Below, piece by piece: positions 48,111 to 59,270 of a stretch of 64,000 nucleotides of DNA. A program made the position numbers and the translations under genes. The stretch's first letter is position 1; each line of letters opens with the position of its first letter. Under the pieces are notes generated by a model, which saw only the letters and a list, made by a program, of their open reading frames with translations, searched no databases and was not told where the DNA came from. The DNA comes from Limnoperna fortunei (taxonomy: Eukaryota > Mollusca > Bivalvia > Mytilida > Modiolidae), in NCBI GenBank assembly GCA_944474755.1, contig OX104117.1, positions 80,762,926-80,826,925 of the forward strand. Reading direction: 5' to 3'.

Positions 48111-48202
48111 CCCGTATATAGATACTTATGAGTTCAAGATGTGAAAATGTAAACGTAAGATGAAATTCAATATTCTGCTGTTCGCAATTTTGCCATAGTT
48201 GA

Positions 48203-48902
48203 CGTTCATGAAAAATCATCCTCACAAGTCAGGGCTTCTGTATCCACATGTGTCCACGAAACCCTAACAAACTTAGCTAGGAAATTTCCGGGCTAGAAGA
48301 TTTTCGTATGACGCCAATCCTTCAAAATATCAACTAATGGAATTGCTTGAAAGAAGCAAGTGTTTGGCAGTAGTCATTCTTACTCATTCTTGAGCGTGAA
48401 GAAAACGTAACGCAACTAATAAATAACGCGGCAATAACAAACTATTAATGGGTCATCCATATTTGTCAACATTTTTCACAAGTTTGCAAAGAGCACTCTT
48501 TTTGAAAACACCCTCCCTCCAAAAGAGTATGTCGAAATTTTTTGCAAGTCTGCACATCCACATTACCGGAAGTTTAAAGAACGTACCGAAAAAATGTTGA
48601 AATTGAAACCCCCTCCCCCTATAGTGCTCTTGCAAACTCGTGAAAAATGTTTACAATTATGGATGACCCGTAACACTACTCTACAAAATACACTGATTTT
48701 CACATGGTCTACGCAAATCATCCGTTTGGTTTATTTACAATCGACATCGGGATATCCCCAAACCAAGTCGTGAATAAAAGCGAGCTTATGATTGGTTACA
48801 TTAAGGTATGATGAAGCCAATCAAAATAGTGACTTCTAGCCCCGGAATTTCCTACCTAAGTTTGTCAGGGTTTCGTGGACACATGTGGATTTGTGAGGAT
48901 GA
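48203..48902. mobile_element. MITE, about 700 bp, with about 75-bp TIRs
   Basis: Left TCATCCTCACAA..TCCACATGTGTCCACGAAAC..CTAGAAG and the right end read inverted match over about 75 bp, with a 13-15 base insertion in the left arm. No ORF. Sits inside TIR element copy 2 and itself contains a smaller MITE. Confidence 0.75.
48450..48669. mobile_element. Nested 220-bp foldback MITE
   Basis: GGGTCATCCATATTTGTCAA..TTTTTCACAAGTTTGCAA at the left is the inverse of the right end (TTGCAAACTCGTGAAAAATG..TGGATGACCC). Arms are about 50 bp. Confidence 0.78.
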
Positions 48903-49257
48903 TGGAAAATGATATTTTACGATTGTCTGTTAAAGGCGTTCGATATTTAATGATAGAAAAATTATAAATGTTTTTATTAAAAATCATGAGTATTTGAAAT
49001 AAGTTACCAGGATACATCGCAGAGCTGCAAAAGCGCGTACACAGGTTGCACAGGGGACGTCATCCGGTTTAGGGGGGGGGGTCATAATACACGATAAAGG
49101 TCCCTTTTGTAGATTTCGAAAACGAATAGGCTCAGAAAGGTAAATTATCCGCCTATACTTATACCCATTATTTTTCCAGTGGAATTTTAAATTTTTTTCC
49201 TTTGATCCATCTTTCCTTAACTCATTGTTTTTAAACCTGTTCTCGTCCTGAATAAAG

Positions 49258-51827
49258 GGTGTGTTTCCAAAACGTCCAATTCGAAAATAAACATGTAATT
49301 AAAAATGGGGATTAAGAGGTCAGTTGAAGAATTTACCTGTAAAATAATTAACATTTTTCTTGTAAAAGTCTCAGGAATACCTAAAATAAATTTTTGTACA
49401 ATAATTTTTATTTTGCAATTAGACGTTTCGAGAATAGTCCTTATATACTAAAACATATAAACTGCTGAGGTGTTTGAAGAATATTAAAAATCAAAATATA
49501 CAAACATAATGAAACAATCATTTTATTTTAGTTTTTTCTTCACGACATAAATGAAAATCGATGTCAATTTCACATTTACTTGACAAAAGATGAGGATTTT
49601 CATGTTGAAAGATTGTTGTCAACGAGACGATTTTTTGACATTATGATTTAGACACTCGAAATCATTTTGATTATGAATCATGAATGAGTTAAACTAGTGG
49701 TAATTTGTGATTAATTAATTTATTAATTACTCCAAATGTACTGCAAAAACTCTGTAAGCTGGAATAATTTTATCTGATTTGAGCGACGTCATTCATAAAG
49801 GGACTTTCGCATAGTACGTTACGCTAAAACCGTCGTCAAACAAAACTTTGAAAATATTTATCAAACCCAAAATACCGGAAAATGGACGGCTTATTTCATC
49901 ACTCGTTTGTTCGTTGATGTGATACAGTGTAATGAGTGAATGTTTAGAATTATCGGTAACATAACAGTATTTTGTAATAGGAGGTGCGATCGCAATCAAC
50001 ATAACCCCTCCCCTTCGGATGGCTCTGATTGGAAATTCGCGAGAGAAGTATCAGCATCACCACACAGAATAACAGTCTGGAGATTTATTTATATAAATTC
50101 TTGTTTACACGTCTTGATCCAAACATGCTAAAGGGATAATGATTTCCTCACGCGTACAGTGAGATGCTTGATACCGAGGCTGTGCTTATCTCAACCGTGA
50201 ATTAGACACCCCTCTATTGCAACATGCATGCGGCCAATTCTAAATAAATTATTTTGTTTTATAGATAAACAAAATTCATTGTTAATCTGGCTGAACTTTA
50301 GTTGACAACTTGTTTAAAGCAGATAATGGTGTTAATCCGTTTAAATCGCAATTAGTCAAAATTACACGTTGACATTAAATTGTAACAAACAAGAATTTTT
50401 CATACGCCATTTTCTTCTGGGACTAGTATAACTTATTGATTAATAGGTTGGTTCATGCGGAACTTATAAATTTATCAGTTTGGTTTGTCGCAAGTCATGG
50501 TGTGTAAATCATCGTTCTCTTTAACAGGCAGACAGCAAATGACGCATGCATTTGGTTACTTATTATTTATGATAGTATTTTATATTTGGATTATTTGCAT
50601 AATAGGAGACAAATCCCTGAACGATTGTCCTTTCTGTAAATTCTCTTTATACACGTTTGTAACATGAAAAATTAAAATAAATGATATTTGAAATTATCTT
50701 TAAAATCTGCTAACTGGAAATATTTATGGTAATATTTTATATTTAGATTATTTGCGTAATAGGAGACAATCCTAAAACGATAGTCCTTTCTGTAAATTCT
50801 CTTTATACACGTCTGCAATGTGAAAAATTAAAAGAAATGATTGTTGAACTTATCTTTAAAATCTGCAACTGGAAATATAATTGTGCTTTAAGAATAAATT
50901 TACTGGAATACAAGGAAAATGTTCATTACCTCATTAATAAATATTGCTCATTTACATAGATTTCAAATTAAAGTGCAATGTTCTTTCTATGGATTGTATA
51001 TATCCAGGGAACATGTTTACTTGTATTATTTCGTAACATTTATAAAGTAGCGTGATTCATGATGAGCAATGTAGAATGAAGAATGTTTCTCTTTTTTCAA
51101 AACAGGATTTAACTCGGTATGCTGTTCTAATCACGGCTTCCTAGAATTATTAAACCGATGGGTTTATCAAGAGAACGACAAAACTTTATTTGTTCCAAAT
51201 GTTCCGGAAATATCTAAAAAAAAACAATAAAGGGATAAATGAGGATTGTGGGTATATGTTAACATTTAACTTTCATCTGAATCATTTTCGAATCAAATCA
51301 TTTTAAAAGACTACCTCAAAATACGAGTTTATAATGTGAATGGTCTACGCAAAATCTTGAAAATTGATGACGTCAGACAATAGTGATTGCAGATTTGCGG
51401 ATTTCAACTTTGAGAAAATAAGATGCAACTTTTGATCGAAATATTTTGATGTATCAGGATCACACTTCGGCGAAAATCTTATTTCCGAAAATGTTCTACT
51501 TAGATCCCTTTATGATTCACGCCGCTCATCTTACTGAATTTTTTTATTAAGTTTTTAAAGTATAATATGTATATTGTTTATATATATTTCATTTAACTTA
51601 CTGCTGGGCATACTTTTCAATGGTGAAGCAAAAAATATCAAACCAATCTTTTCATGTTAAAGACAGTTTTTTTTAAATATCTTTTTTTAAACTGGAAATT
51701 GTGTTCATATTTCATTTTTCAACCATATGAATTAGGTTCAGTTAAAAACAAAATCATATACTTCAACTCTTAATCCCCATTTCTTAATTAGATGTTTATT
51801 TTGCAAGTAGACGTTTTTGGAATAAAC
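49258..51827. mobile_element. hAT-like non-autonomous element (2570 bp)
   Basis: Flanked by the 8-bp direct repeat GAATAAAG (49250-49257 and 51828-51835); copy 1 of the host repeat has a single GAATGAAG at the same place. The termini form TIRs of about 65 bp: CCAAAACGTCCAATTCGAAA..ATGGGGATTAAGAG at the left, and the inverse of the right end CCAAAAACGTCTACTTGCAA..ATGGGGATTAAGAG. The interior has no transposase. It contains a tandem duplication of about 160 bp at 50563-50880. An 8-bp duplication is typical of hAT elements; the superfamily call is inference. Confidence 0.7.
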
Positions 51828-51861
51828 GAATAAAGCTGAATATACTGCTCGTGAGAAGTAA

Positions 51862-51863
51862 TG

Positions 51864-51945
<82 letters not shown>
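51862..51945. repeat. (AATC)n microsatellite
   Basis: About 21 perfect tetranucleotide units. Copy 1 has only a short AATCAATCAATGAAAT at this point (31877), so the expansion is specific to copy 2. Confidence 0.95.
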
Positions 51946-51947
<2 letters not shown>

Positions 51948-52149
51948 TTGAAAAACGATCTTTTAAAGGGCGAGTTTTGAAAAGGTTCTGTTTGATAAAT
52001 GTGACTGTTATGACAATGTTTAAGCCGATCTAAACTAAAGAATAAATGAAGTTTCTTTCAAAATATTACTATTTCGTACAATAAAACGTGTCTATGTGTA
52101 ACATATTTTTACACTAAACTGCAGTATTCAGACACTCTTCTCTCCAGCG

Positions 52150-52375
52150 TTTTGGAGGCTTGAGTGGCTGATTAGTTGGTCCTCTACTTTTGATGACATG
52201 CCTGACAAAGGTTTCGGATTTTTTATTACTGCAGGTAGGGTGTGCTTGACTCCAACTTAATTGACAGGGATTGTCGGTTTTAACCTGCACTCAGGCTTCC
52301 TCTAACTCCACCCCGGATAAAACTGGAAGCTCTGAAATAACTGAAATTTTGATGCAAACCATAAACAATCAAACA
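52150..52375 (+). mobile_element. Old SINE in copy 2
   Basis: Counterpart of the SINE at 32118-32340 (GGGTGTGCTTGACTCCAAC and the following TTAATTGACAGGGATTGTC). Confidence 0.65.
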
Positions 52376-53424
52376 ATCCATAATAACTGTAATGGTACTT
52401 TTTAACTAGTTTAATTGTATGTAAAAAAAAAGACAAGAATCTTTTACAATATGTTAAACTTTATGTTTAGTCAACAATGTGTTTTGATTGACAATGCTTG
52501 TTTAACAGTTCAACAATTGTGTATACATAACAGTTTGATAATTGAATTTAAAAATGTTGTAAACTAAATTAAAACATGCAGGCACACATTTAAGTAACTT
52601 GTTTTTTTTCTAGCTGCATGTAAAAATGATGTCTGTCAAAAAGAGGCCATGCCATTAGCTAACCGTGAAATAAATTTGTTACTGAGTTAGGGGACGGGTC
52701 CGCCATATATATACAAAAAATATACCTAGGTCACAGAAAATAAAATAAGCCGAAATCACGAATCGAGAATAAAATAAATAAATAAATAAAAGATCAATAA
52801 TGGATTACGAAAATGAAATATTTATCTCGTCGCTAATGATCTGGCTTAAATTGAAAGTTTTTTCGAAGGTTTACAGGGATTATCCGCATTAAAGAAATTT
52901 GCTTAATTATGTAATATAAAGAAAATAGTTGTGTTTTTGTTGTTTTATTATTTTTTTTTACTTTTTATTTTTCTTGAACGAGACATTTGTATTTACTATT
53001 CTTCAAATACTAGCGTTTATTGTATTATAAATATACATATAATGTATGATTGACGTAGAATTCGTTTCATCTTCAAATTATGAAGATATACGTATCCGTC
53101 AGTAAACTGACCGATTTATGCACTGATTGGACTGATCGCACTGATCGCTGACGGTTACCAAGGTAATGACGTATAAATACTTTTTTTGACGGATGTAATC
53201 CCAATCAATTATTCAGCGATTCGTCAGTGTTCCAAAATCCGTTAGCAATCAGTTATCAATCATGCAGTAAAAGTGTTGCGTTTACGGTAGCAAGTTACTG
53301 TAGTTTTCCCAATTTTTTGAATTCAGTTTAATAAATGTGCTACGATGATAGTTGAAAATACCTATTAGTGACTAGTAGATATGATACCTAACCGTTTTTA
53401 ATCAACTAACCAACGCAAATACTA

Positions 53425-53610
53425 CAGTAATGGAAGCGGTAAGTTTGGCATATCAAAAAACCTGGTTTAACCCACCATTTCTTTTAAAATGCCTGTACCA
53501 AGTCAGGACCATTGCTGTTGTTACTATGTTTGGTTTTTGGTTCTGGAGTTGCCTGTCTCTCAGACTTTGATTCATGGATTGTCTGTTTTGACAGTTTCAT
53601 AGTCTCGGTC
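53425..53610 (+). repeat. Dispersed repeat, copy of 3350-3560
   Basis: Shares GGTTTAACCCACCATTT, AAATGCCTGTACCAAGTCAG and GTTTTGACAGTTTC with the intron 4 block. Confidence 0.6.
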
Positions 53611-54070
53611 ATCCTGACGCATTTATAATTACGTCTGGGATAAACTTGTTGTAATTTCGCCACTAATAGGTGGAGACAAAACAATCTTTCTATTTTTAGG
53701 GCCCTATTTTTAGACGAGGAAAACCTCGAAAACACTTATAAAAATGACATCAAAGTGTGCTTCTCTCATTACTGTACATAATAATACTAATTGTTTAATT
53801 AGTTGTTAAATTGATATTTATTTTAAAAAATATTCAAATGTAAACTTTGGTACAATTTTATACACTTCTTCGTATGAACGGAAGTAATTTTAGGCAATAA
53901 AAATATCATCCAATCAAAAGCTTACGCCCAGTTTTGAGCGTAATGATAACGAGTTCAATATAGATATGAATCCAGACCCACAAATGCAATAAGCGTCTGG
54001 AGGATTGAGACTAACAGTTTCATCGGTGTTCGGTATTTTGTTATTACCCCTATGTGACTATACAGACATA
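53611..54070. other. Intergenic, nothing recognised
   Basis: No coding or repeat signal identified. Confidence 0.4.
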
Positions 54071-54077
54071 AAGGATC

Positions 54078-54225
54078 TAACACCGGTGGGAGGTCAAGAC
54101 GGAAAAATCTCAGACACCCAAGTGAAAAGATTTCTGGTCTCCAACGAGGCTCTGCCGAGTTGGAGACCAAAAGAAATCTTTCACGCGGGTGTCTGAGATT
54201 TTCCCGTCTTGCCCAACCACCGGTG
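54078..54225. repeat. Long foldback hairpin, about 67-bp arms
   Basis: AACACCGGTGGGAGGTCAAG..TTTCTGGTCTCCAAC pairs with GTTGGAGACCAAAAGAAATC..CCACCGGTGTT around a 13-nt loop. Only a few mismatches and a couple of small bulges. Confidence 0.85.
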
Positions 54226-54720
54226 TTTGATTCTATTTCTCACTAATTCGTTAAACAAAATCCGGTTCTGTTCTATTGAAGGATGGCAACAAATAGAGTT
54301 ATCTACCCTGAACGTAATCTCCATTGTACACATGTTGCGTCATCGTAGTTTTTTTTTATGTTTACCGCTATCATTTTGTGGTATAAATTAGGTCATGAAG
54401 CTCAGATATGTTGTTTTCATGTTAATATTTAAAAAGCATAGTAAACCAACACAACTAAAGCAAATATTTTATAATTTTGATTGCTGAACCGACAGTTGAC
54501 GTCACAATACATTTTTACGGGAAAAGGAGCGTGAAATTCTTATCTCACCCACGGGTTGAGATAAGGATTTATCGCTATTTTGCAGTATTTTCCTTTGATC
54601 ATTGTGTGCGATATTATTCCATCTCACTCTACTAGCGTGGGATGGGCCCATCTCAGCTCGCTGTCAAGACGTCGTTATGTAAATACTGTGACGTCACAAT
54701 GTTACAAAACAGCGATAAAC

Positions 54721-54838
54721 AGATTATTTACGTTTTTTGAAACTCGATGCACTTTCTCGTCATCTCATCTCAGGGCTGTCGCCCTTCGATGAGATACGAC
54801 GAGAAAATGCATCTCGTTTCAAAAAACGTAAATAATCT
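54721..54838. repeat. Foldback hairpin, about 50-bp arms
   Basis: AGATTATTTACGTTTTTTGA..TCTCGTCATCTCATC pairs with GATGAGATACGACGAGAAAA..CAAAAAACGTAAATAATCT across a short loop containing AGGGCTGTCGCCCT, itself a small hairpin. Confidence 0.85.
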
Positions 54839-55790
54839 ATAAATCTCAACCGGCTAAAAATAGGTACTACGCTGTCTCATTAGTGAGAAAGTATACTCAT
54901 CAGCTATAAAGAAGCTACAATAAATCTATAAATATGACAAATATCATTCTAGATAAAATATATAAACACAATGAAATAAGAAAAAAGCACAAAGATTAAA
55001 TCTATGCCGACCACAGGTACTTGTGATAAGAATCCTGATATTGGAGAACGCACTGAAAAGATTCCACCGGACTGATGCAGTGTGACGTTTTTGATAACAC
55101 TCCCTGAACTTTGGTATCGGATTGATAGTGTTTGATTGTTTAACATAGTTTCAGGTACATCTTAAGTTGTTATGACCTTTTGGCCCTCATTGTCGGTGAT
55201 AAATATTTTACCATTCCAAACAGAGGTTGGTTTGAGTTTATGTTCTGTGACTGCTTGTATGGTTGGTAAGCGTAACTTGCTATGATTTCTGGTTGTGTCT
55301 CTGTCTTTTACCAACACCGCAGAGATAAAAATTGTTCCGAAATTTTTGGTACCTTTAATCAGTTCGATTCTTTTATTTGCATGCATTTGATCTATTAGCA
55401 AACCATGAGAGACGCTTTAAACATCAGTAAACATCATTTTTAAGTACCAGTATTGGTCAATGCTTGATTTATTTTCTTACGGAAGTAGTCCGAAGTACTT
55501 AAATCAACCATCTGGCCACTGACTTCATTTCTACTACATATTCACTTATATTTTTTCACATGTACTCCTACTTCTACTGGATAGTGACCACCTTCAATAC
55601 ACTGAAGATAATGTCGGAAAGACGTCTGTGTGTTCATCTTGCACATGTGCATTTATAGATTTGTTCTTTAGTTTATTTTTTATTTCAAGGCATACATTCA
55701 AATTTATATTTTATTCTCTAAAACATTGGTACAAAGAAACAGCCACGAACTCATAACGAACAAAATCAATACTATATAAAATAGAATAAA
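54839..55790. other. Intergenic, one weak minus-strand frame
   Basis: The minus strand 55401 to 54949 is open for about 150 codons apart from one stop (55162-55164) and ends in a hydrophobic tail. No family recognised; chance is plausible in AT-rich DNA. Confidence 0.35.
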
Positions 55791-55794
55791 TCTA

Positions 55795-56730
55795 CTAGAA
55801 CCCGGTGGCAAATATGCAGTCATATTCCAAAGTTCTTAGATGTCTAAACGTATACAAACCATCTGGTCCAGATTTGATTAATCCGCAAATATTAAAAGAA
55901 GCGCTCAGAGTTAAAATATCCTTCTTTTTAAGTTATTAAATTTGTCCCTTTCTAAATCATTTTTTACCACCTGGAAAATTGCCAGCTTAAGTCTTTAAGA
56001 ATGGAATTGCCAGGGAAGTAAAACATTATAGACCAATATCCTTGCTCAGTATACTCTCAAAGTGCATGGAGCCTGTTATTTACAAACACTTATGTAACTT
56101 TTTATTAAATAATAAAATAGTAGCTCCACATCAGTCTGGATTTACGCGTGGAGACTCTACTATTACTCAGTTACCATGGCCTTGGATGATAGCAAAGAAA
56201 TAAGCTGTTTTCAAGGCCTTCGACCAAGATTGGCATCAAGGTCCTTTACATAAACTGAAGGGATATAGGCAACATGATATCTTCTGAAATGTTCGACATT
56301 AACTTATACGGAAGAGCACGGCGAGTTCCATTGAATGGTCGTTTTTCTAATTGGAAACCAGGTAAAGCTGGTGTTCCACGTGATTCTATACTTGCCCCTT
56401 TATCTTTTCATAATATACAAAATTGATGTTGTTGCTGATATTGATGCTTGCATCAAATTGTTTGCTGATGATACTAGTCTCCACGTTATTTTTGATAACC
56501 CACTAAGAGCAGCGCAATCACTGACCAGCGAAATTGATAAAAATACATCAATGGTCCGTTCAGTGGCAAGTTAAATTTATTACATGAAATCCGAGACGAT
56601 ATTTATCTCGCGTAAGACCACCTACATTTGACCTAACAGATGCTAGTTTAAACATATTTTATTTGTTAATAACAAAATGAAGTCCTCTCCAAAATATAAT
56701 ATTTACATGTAATATTTATACGAACGAGCA
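55795..56730 (+). pseudogene. LINE RT relict, 5' piece, interrupted by an antisense LINE
   Basis: The + strand encodes CLNVYKPSGPDLINPQILKE (pre-RT), then after frameshifts a motif B remnant (KPGKAGVPRDSILAPLSF) and IKLFADDTSLHVIFDNP (motif C, FADD). Several stops. Continues beyond the insertion at 58681. Confidence 0.75.
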
Positions 56731-56737
56731 TGCAAAT

Positions 56738-58680
56738 AATAATAATAATAATCATAATAATAATAAGCTACATAAAATGGATAAGAACAAATATGGTTGA
56801 AGAAAAGGAGAAATAACAAATACACTAAGCATCAAAATATGAAATAAATATAGCTATATAGGTGTTGATGATTACGAAGCTACGATTAACGTTCTTCGAT
56901 GGTGCTTAAACTATATATATAAGAAATCTTTTAGACCGTTTTATAAATGTATAAACATGGTTAAATACAGTTTTATTTTGATCGATAGTTAACTCTGGCT
57001 TAGCAAAAACTAGTAAGTTAAGGTCAATTGCGATATTATTAGGTAACCAAGTGAGATAATTGATTAGTAATTCCCTATAGTCCTTATACAGTGGACATTA
57101 AAAAAAGTAGTGTTATGCATTTTCAGTTGCAGAGCCACAACGACAGGAAGAGTCTGTGGTAATATTAGCTTTGCATAGTTCATTATTTAGGAATGACGCA
57201 GAGCATCTTAATTGAGTTAAAATTATATTAAGTTTTCTTGGTCCATATGAGAAATATTCTGGGATATTTTTGTTATTAATTGATTGTTTTTTCATTTCCA
57301 TTTTAAATTGTCCGAGAGACTTTGAATGTCGAATTGACGGTTCAAGACTGTTCCAATTTTTTATTGTGGCAGGTATAAATGAGTCCTTAGTAAGAGACAA
57401 TCTGCAGATAGGCAGAATAATATCTTCGCCATTTCTCAAAGGATATGTTGTCATACTTTGTATATTTGGGGGTATAAGATTGCAAAGATAGTCCGGGGCG
57501 TGTTTGTTTATAATATTGTAAAACATTTGTAGTTTCCTTCTTTGTCTTCTTACAGCTAATGTCTCCCACCCAATTTCCTGATATATTAATTCTTTTTTAG
57601 TAAATATCGGCAGTCCAGTTACTATTCTTGCACATTCCAATTGTAACCGTTCCAGTCTATTAGCATTGCTAATACCACAATTATCCCAGACTTTAGTTGC
57701 ATATTCAAAAATAGGTCTAATAAAAACTAAATATAATTTTTCTAAGGTTTTTCTGCTTAACTGATATTTTAATTTACGTAAAACATTTAAATGTTTTGTT
57801 ACACTAACTATTATAGTTTCTATGTGTTTCTGCCATTTTCCATCATCGCTAAAAGTGACACCGAGATGCTTATGTAGGTTTGTGATAGGAATATTGTTTC
57901 CATTTAACTGAAAGTTGAGATTTGATATTACCGTATTGGAAAAAATCATTTCCGTTTTCTCTGGATTAAAAGACATTAACCATTTTTGGACCATTCGTCA
58001 AGTTTTTCCAGATCACGATCAATCACATGTTTAAGCTGTATTTGATCATGACTAGAGAAATTGAATGAAGTGTCATCAGCAAATAGTCTGCAGAGGGAGG
58101 TAAGTGTATCAGCTATATCGTTGATGTACACAATAAAGAGCAAAGGGCCAATTACAGAACCCTGGGAAACACCCGCCTGAATATTACAGCAAGAAGAGGA
58201 TGATTGGTTTATAATCACTTTTTTATTTCTTTTAGAGAGATAACTATTAAACCAGTTCAACAAAGCACCACGAATACCATAAGCTCTGAGTTTATACAGT
58301 AAACCTCTATGCCAGACTTTATTAAAAGCTTTAGAAAAATCACAGAAAACAAAGCAATTTATTTCCTTGTTTTCTAGTGAGTTCACGATACACTTGTACA
58401 TTTCTATTAGTTGATGAACTGTGGAATATTTTGGAAGGAAACCTAATTGATATTTGTATATTAAGTTATTAGCGTGGAGATGATTGTAAACATGTTTGAA
58501 TATAATTCTTTCCATTACTTTTCCTACACAGCTGATCAATGAAATTGGTCTATAGTTTGAAGGTAGTGATTGGTCCCCCTTTTTGAATATAGCTAAAACA
58601 TTTCCTAATTTCCAACTACAAGGAAATTTGCACTGTTCCAGAGACTTGTTGAAAATTATTTTAACAGATGCATTCTCCAT
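56738..58680 (-). mobile_element. 5'-truncated LINE inserted antisense into another LINE
   Basis: TGCAAAT flanks the element at 56731-56737 and 58681-58687, a 7-bp target duplication. On the minus strand the element ends in an (ATT)n tail at 56738-56767. It begins within the RT, so the endonuclease domain is missing, as expected of incomplete reverse transcription. Confidence 0.8.
56906..58680 (-). pseudogene. LINE RT and C-terminal domain, nearly intact
   Basis: First frame 58680-57976 (234 codons): NYRPISLISCVGKVMER, motif A FCDFSKAFNKVWH (about 112-124), motif B SQGSVIGPLLFIVYIND, catalytic FADD at 200-203. Second frame 57994-57113 (293 codons): WLMSFNPEKTEM, HKHLGVTFSDDGKW, FIRPIFEYATKVWD and a terminal CRCGSATENA. 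The two frames are joined by a one-base loss in an A run (T5 on +, 57983-57987). After the TAA at 57113 the frame continues, with one more stop (57098-57100), to 56906, giving the expected tail. Otherwise well preserved. Resembles Jockey/CR1-type polymerases. Confidence 0.87.
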
Positions 58681-59270
58681 TGCAAATGAACAATATTAGT
58701 CTGCAAGAGGTATCTAGCCACAAACACTTAGGTATATATTTCTTAAACAACGGTTCATGACACGCCCACACATTGACTATATCTTAAAGAAGTGTCTGTC
58801 AGAATTGACTCACTCCGTCGGGTCCGACTTGTTTTTGACGGATTTAGACTAGAAAAAAAATATTTTTCATTTATTAAACCTATCTTAGAATACGGTGACG
58901 TTAAGTGGGACATTTACATACACATCTTAGTAGATAACTCGAGCCTGTTCAGATTGAAGCAAAACGTTTAGTAACAAGGGACAAACTAACATTGCTTGAA
59001 CAACTTTACAGCGAAACGGTTGGGATAGGCTCGCCGAGCGAAGAAGACATAAACTTACAATTATGTATAAGAGGATTAACGGGGGAGATGCCCCAGTATC
59101 TGTGCATTCTTTTGCCGAATACACTGTCTGACCTTTATCAACATTTTACACGTCAATCACACAATATTGCCAACTTCCGAGCAAGAACATCGTTCTATTC
59201 AAACTTTTTTCTTCTGTCTACCATTCAACTATTGAATAGCCTTCCAATAAAAGTTTGAAACTCTAAATCG
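58681..59270 (+). pseudogene. LINE RT relict, 3' piece
   Basis: Continues the + strand element of 55795-56730: EVSSHKHLGIYFLNNGS near 58700, FIKPILEYGDVKWDI near 58870, then EQLYSETVGIGSPSEEDINL and RARTSFYSNFFLLSTIQLLN (58992-59258). Several stops and frameshifts. Confidence 0.75.

Larger units (their letters stand above)
39077..48115 (+). mobile_element. Complete young Ty3/Gypsy LTR retrotransposon with a third ORF
   Basis: The element proper is 39082-48110 (9029 bp), flanked by the 5-bp target duplication CCCGT (39077-39081 and 48111-48115). Order: LTR, primer-binding site, gag, pol (protease, RT, RNase H, integrase), ORF3, purine tract, LTR. The integrase follows RNase H, which is the Ty3/Gypsy order. 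All three ORFs are open and the LTRs show a single difference by eye. No env-like membrane protein is present; a C2H2-finger protein sits in that place. It inserted into copy 2 of the 3.3-kb TIR element. Confidence 0.95.
38387..53300. mobile_element. TIR element copy 2, split by later insertions
   Basis: Pieces collinear with copy 1 are 38387-39081, 48111-48200, 48903-49257, 51828-52150 and 52376-53300. The right end keeps AACACTTTTACTG..CTACAGTAACTTGC when read inverted. The left terminus is lost. The interruptions are an LTR retrotransposon, a MITE, a 2.57-kb hAT-like element and the shared SINE. At the retrotransposon site the flanks rejoin to match the uninterrupted copy 1 sequence near 31158. 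Confidence 0.75.

Noticed and set aside
49082..49257. Start of a separate element after the G run at 49071-49080
   Set aside because: The sequence aligns with copy 1 of the 3.3-kb element (31390-31545), so it is part of the host repeat.
51851..52033. ORF with SINQ repeats
   Set aside because: Translation of the (AATC)n microsatellite.
54949..55401. Minus-strand frame of about 150 codons with a single stop and hydrophobic end
   Set aside because: Runs of this kind are expected by chance in 64 kb of AT-rich DNA; no motif supports a gene.
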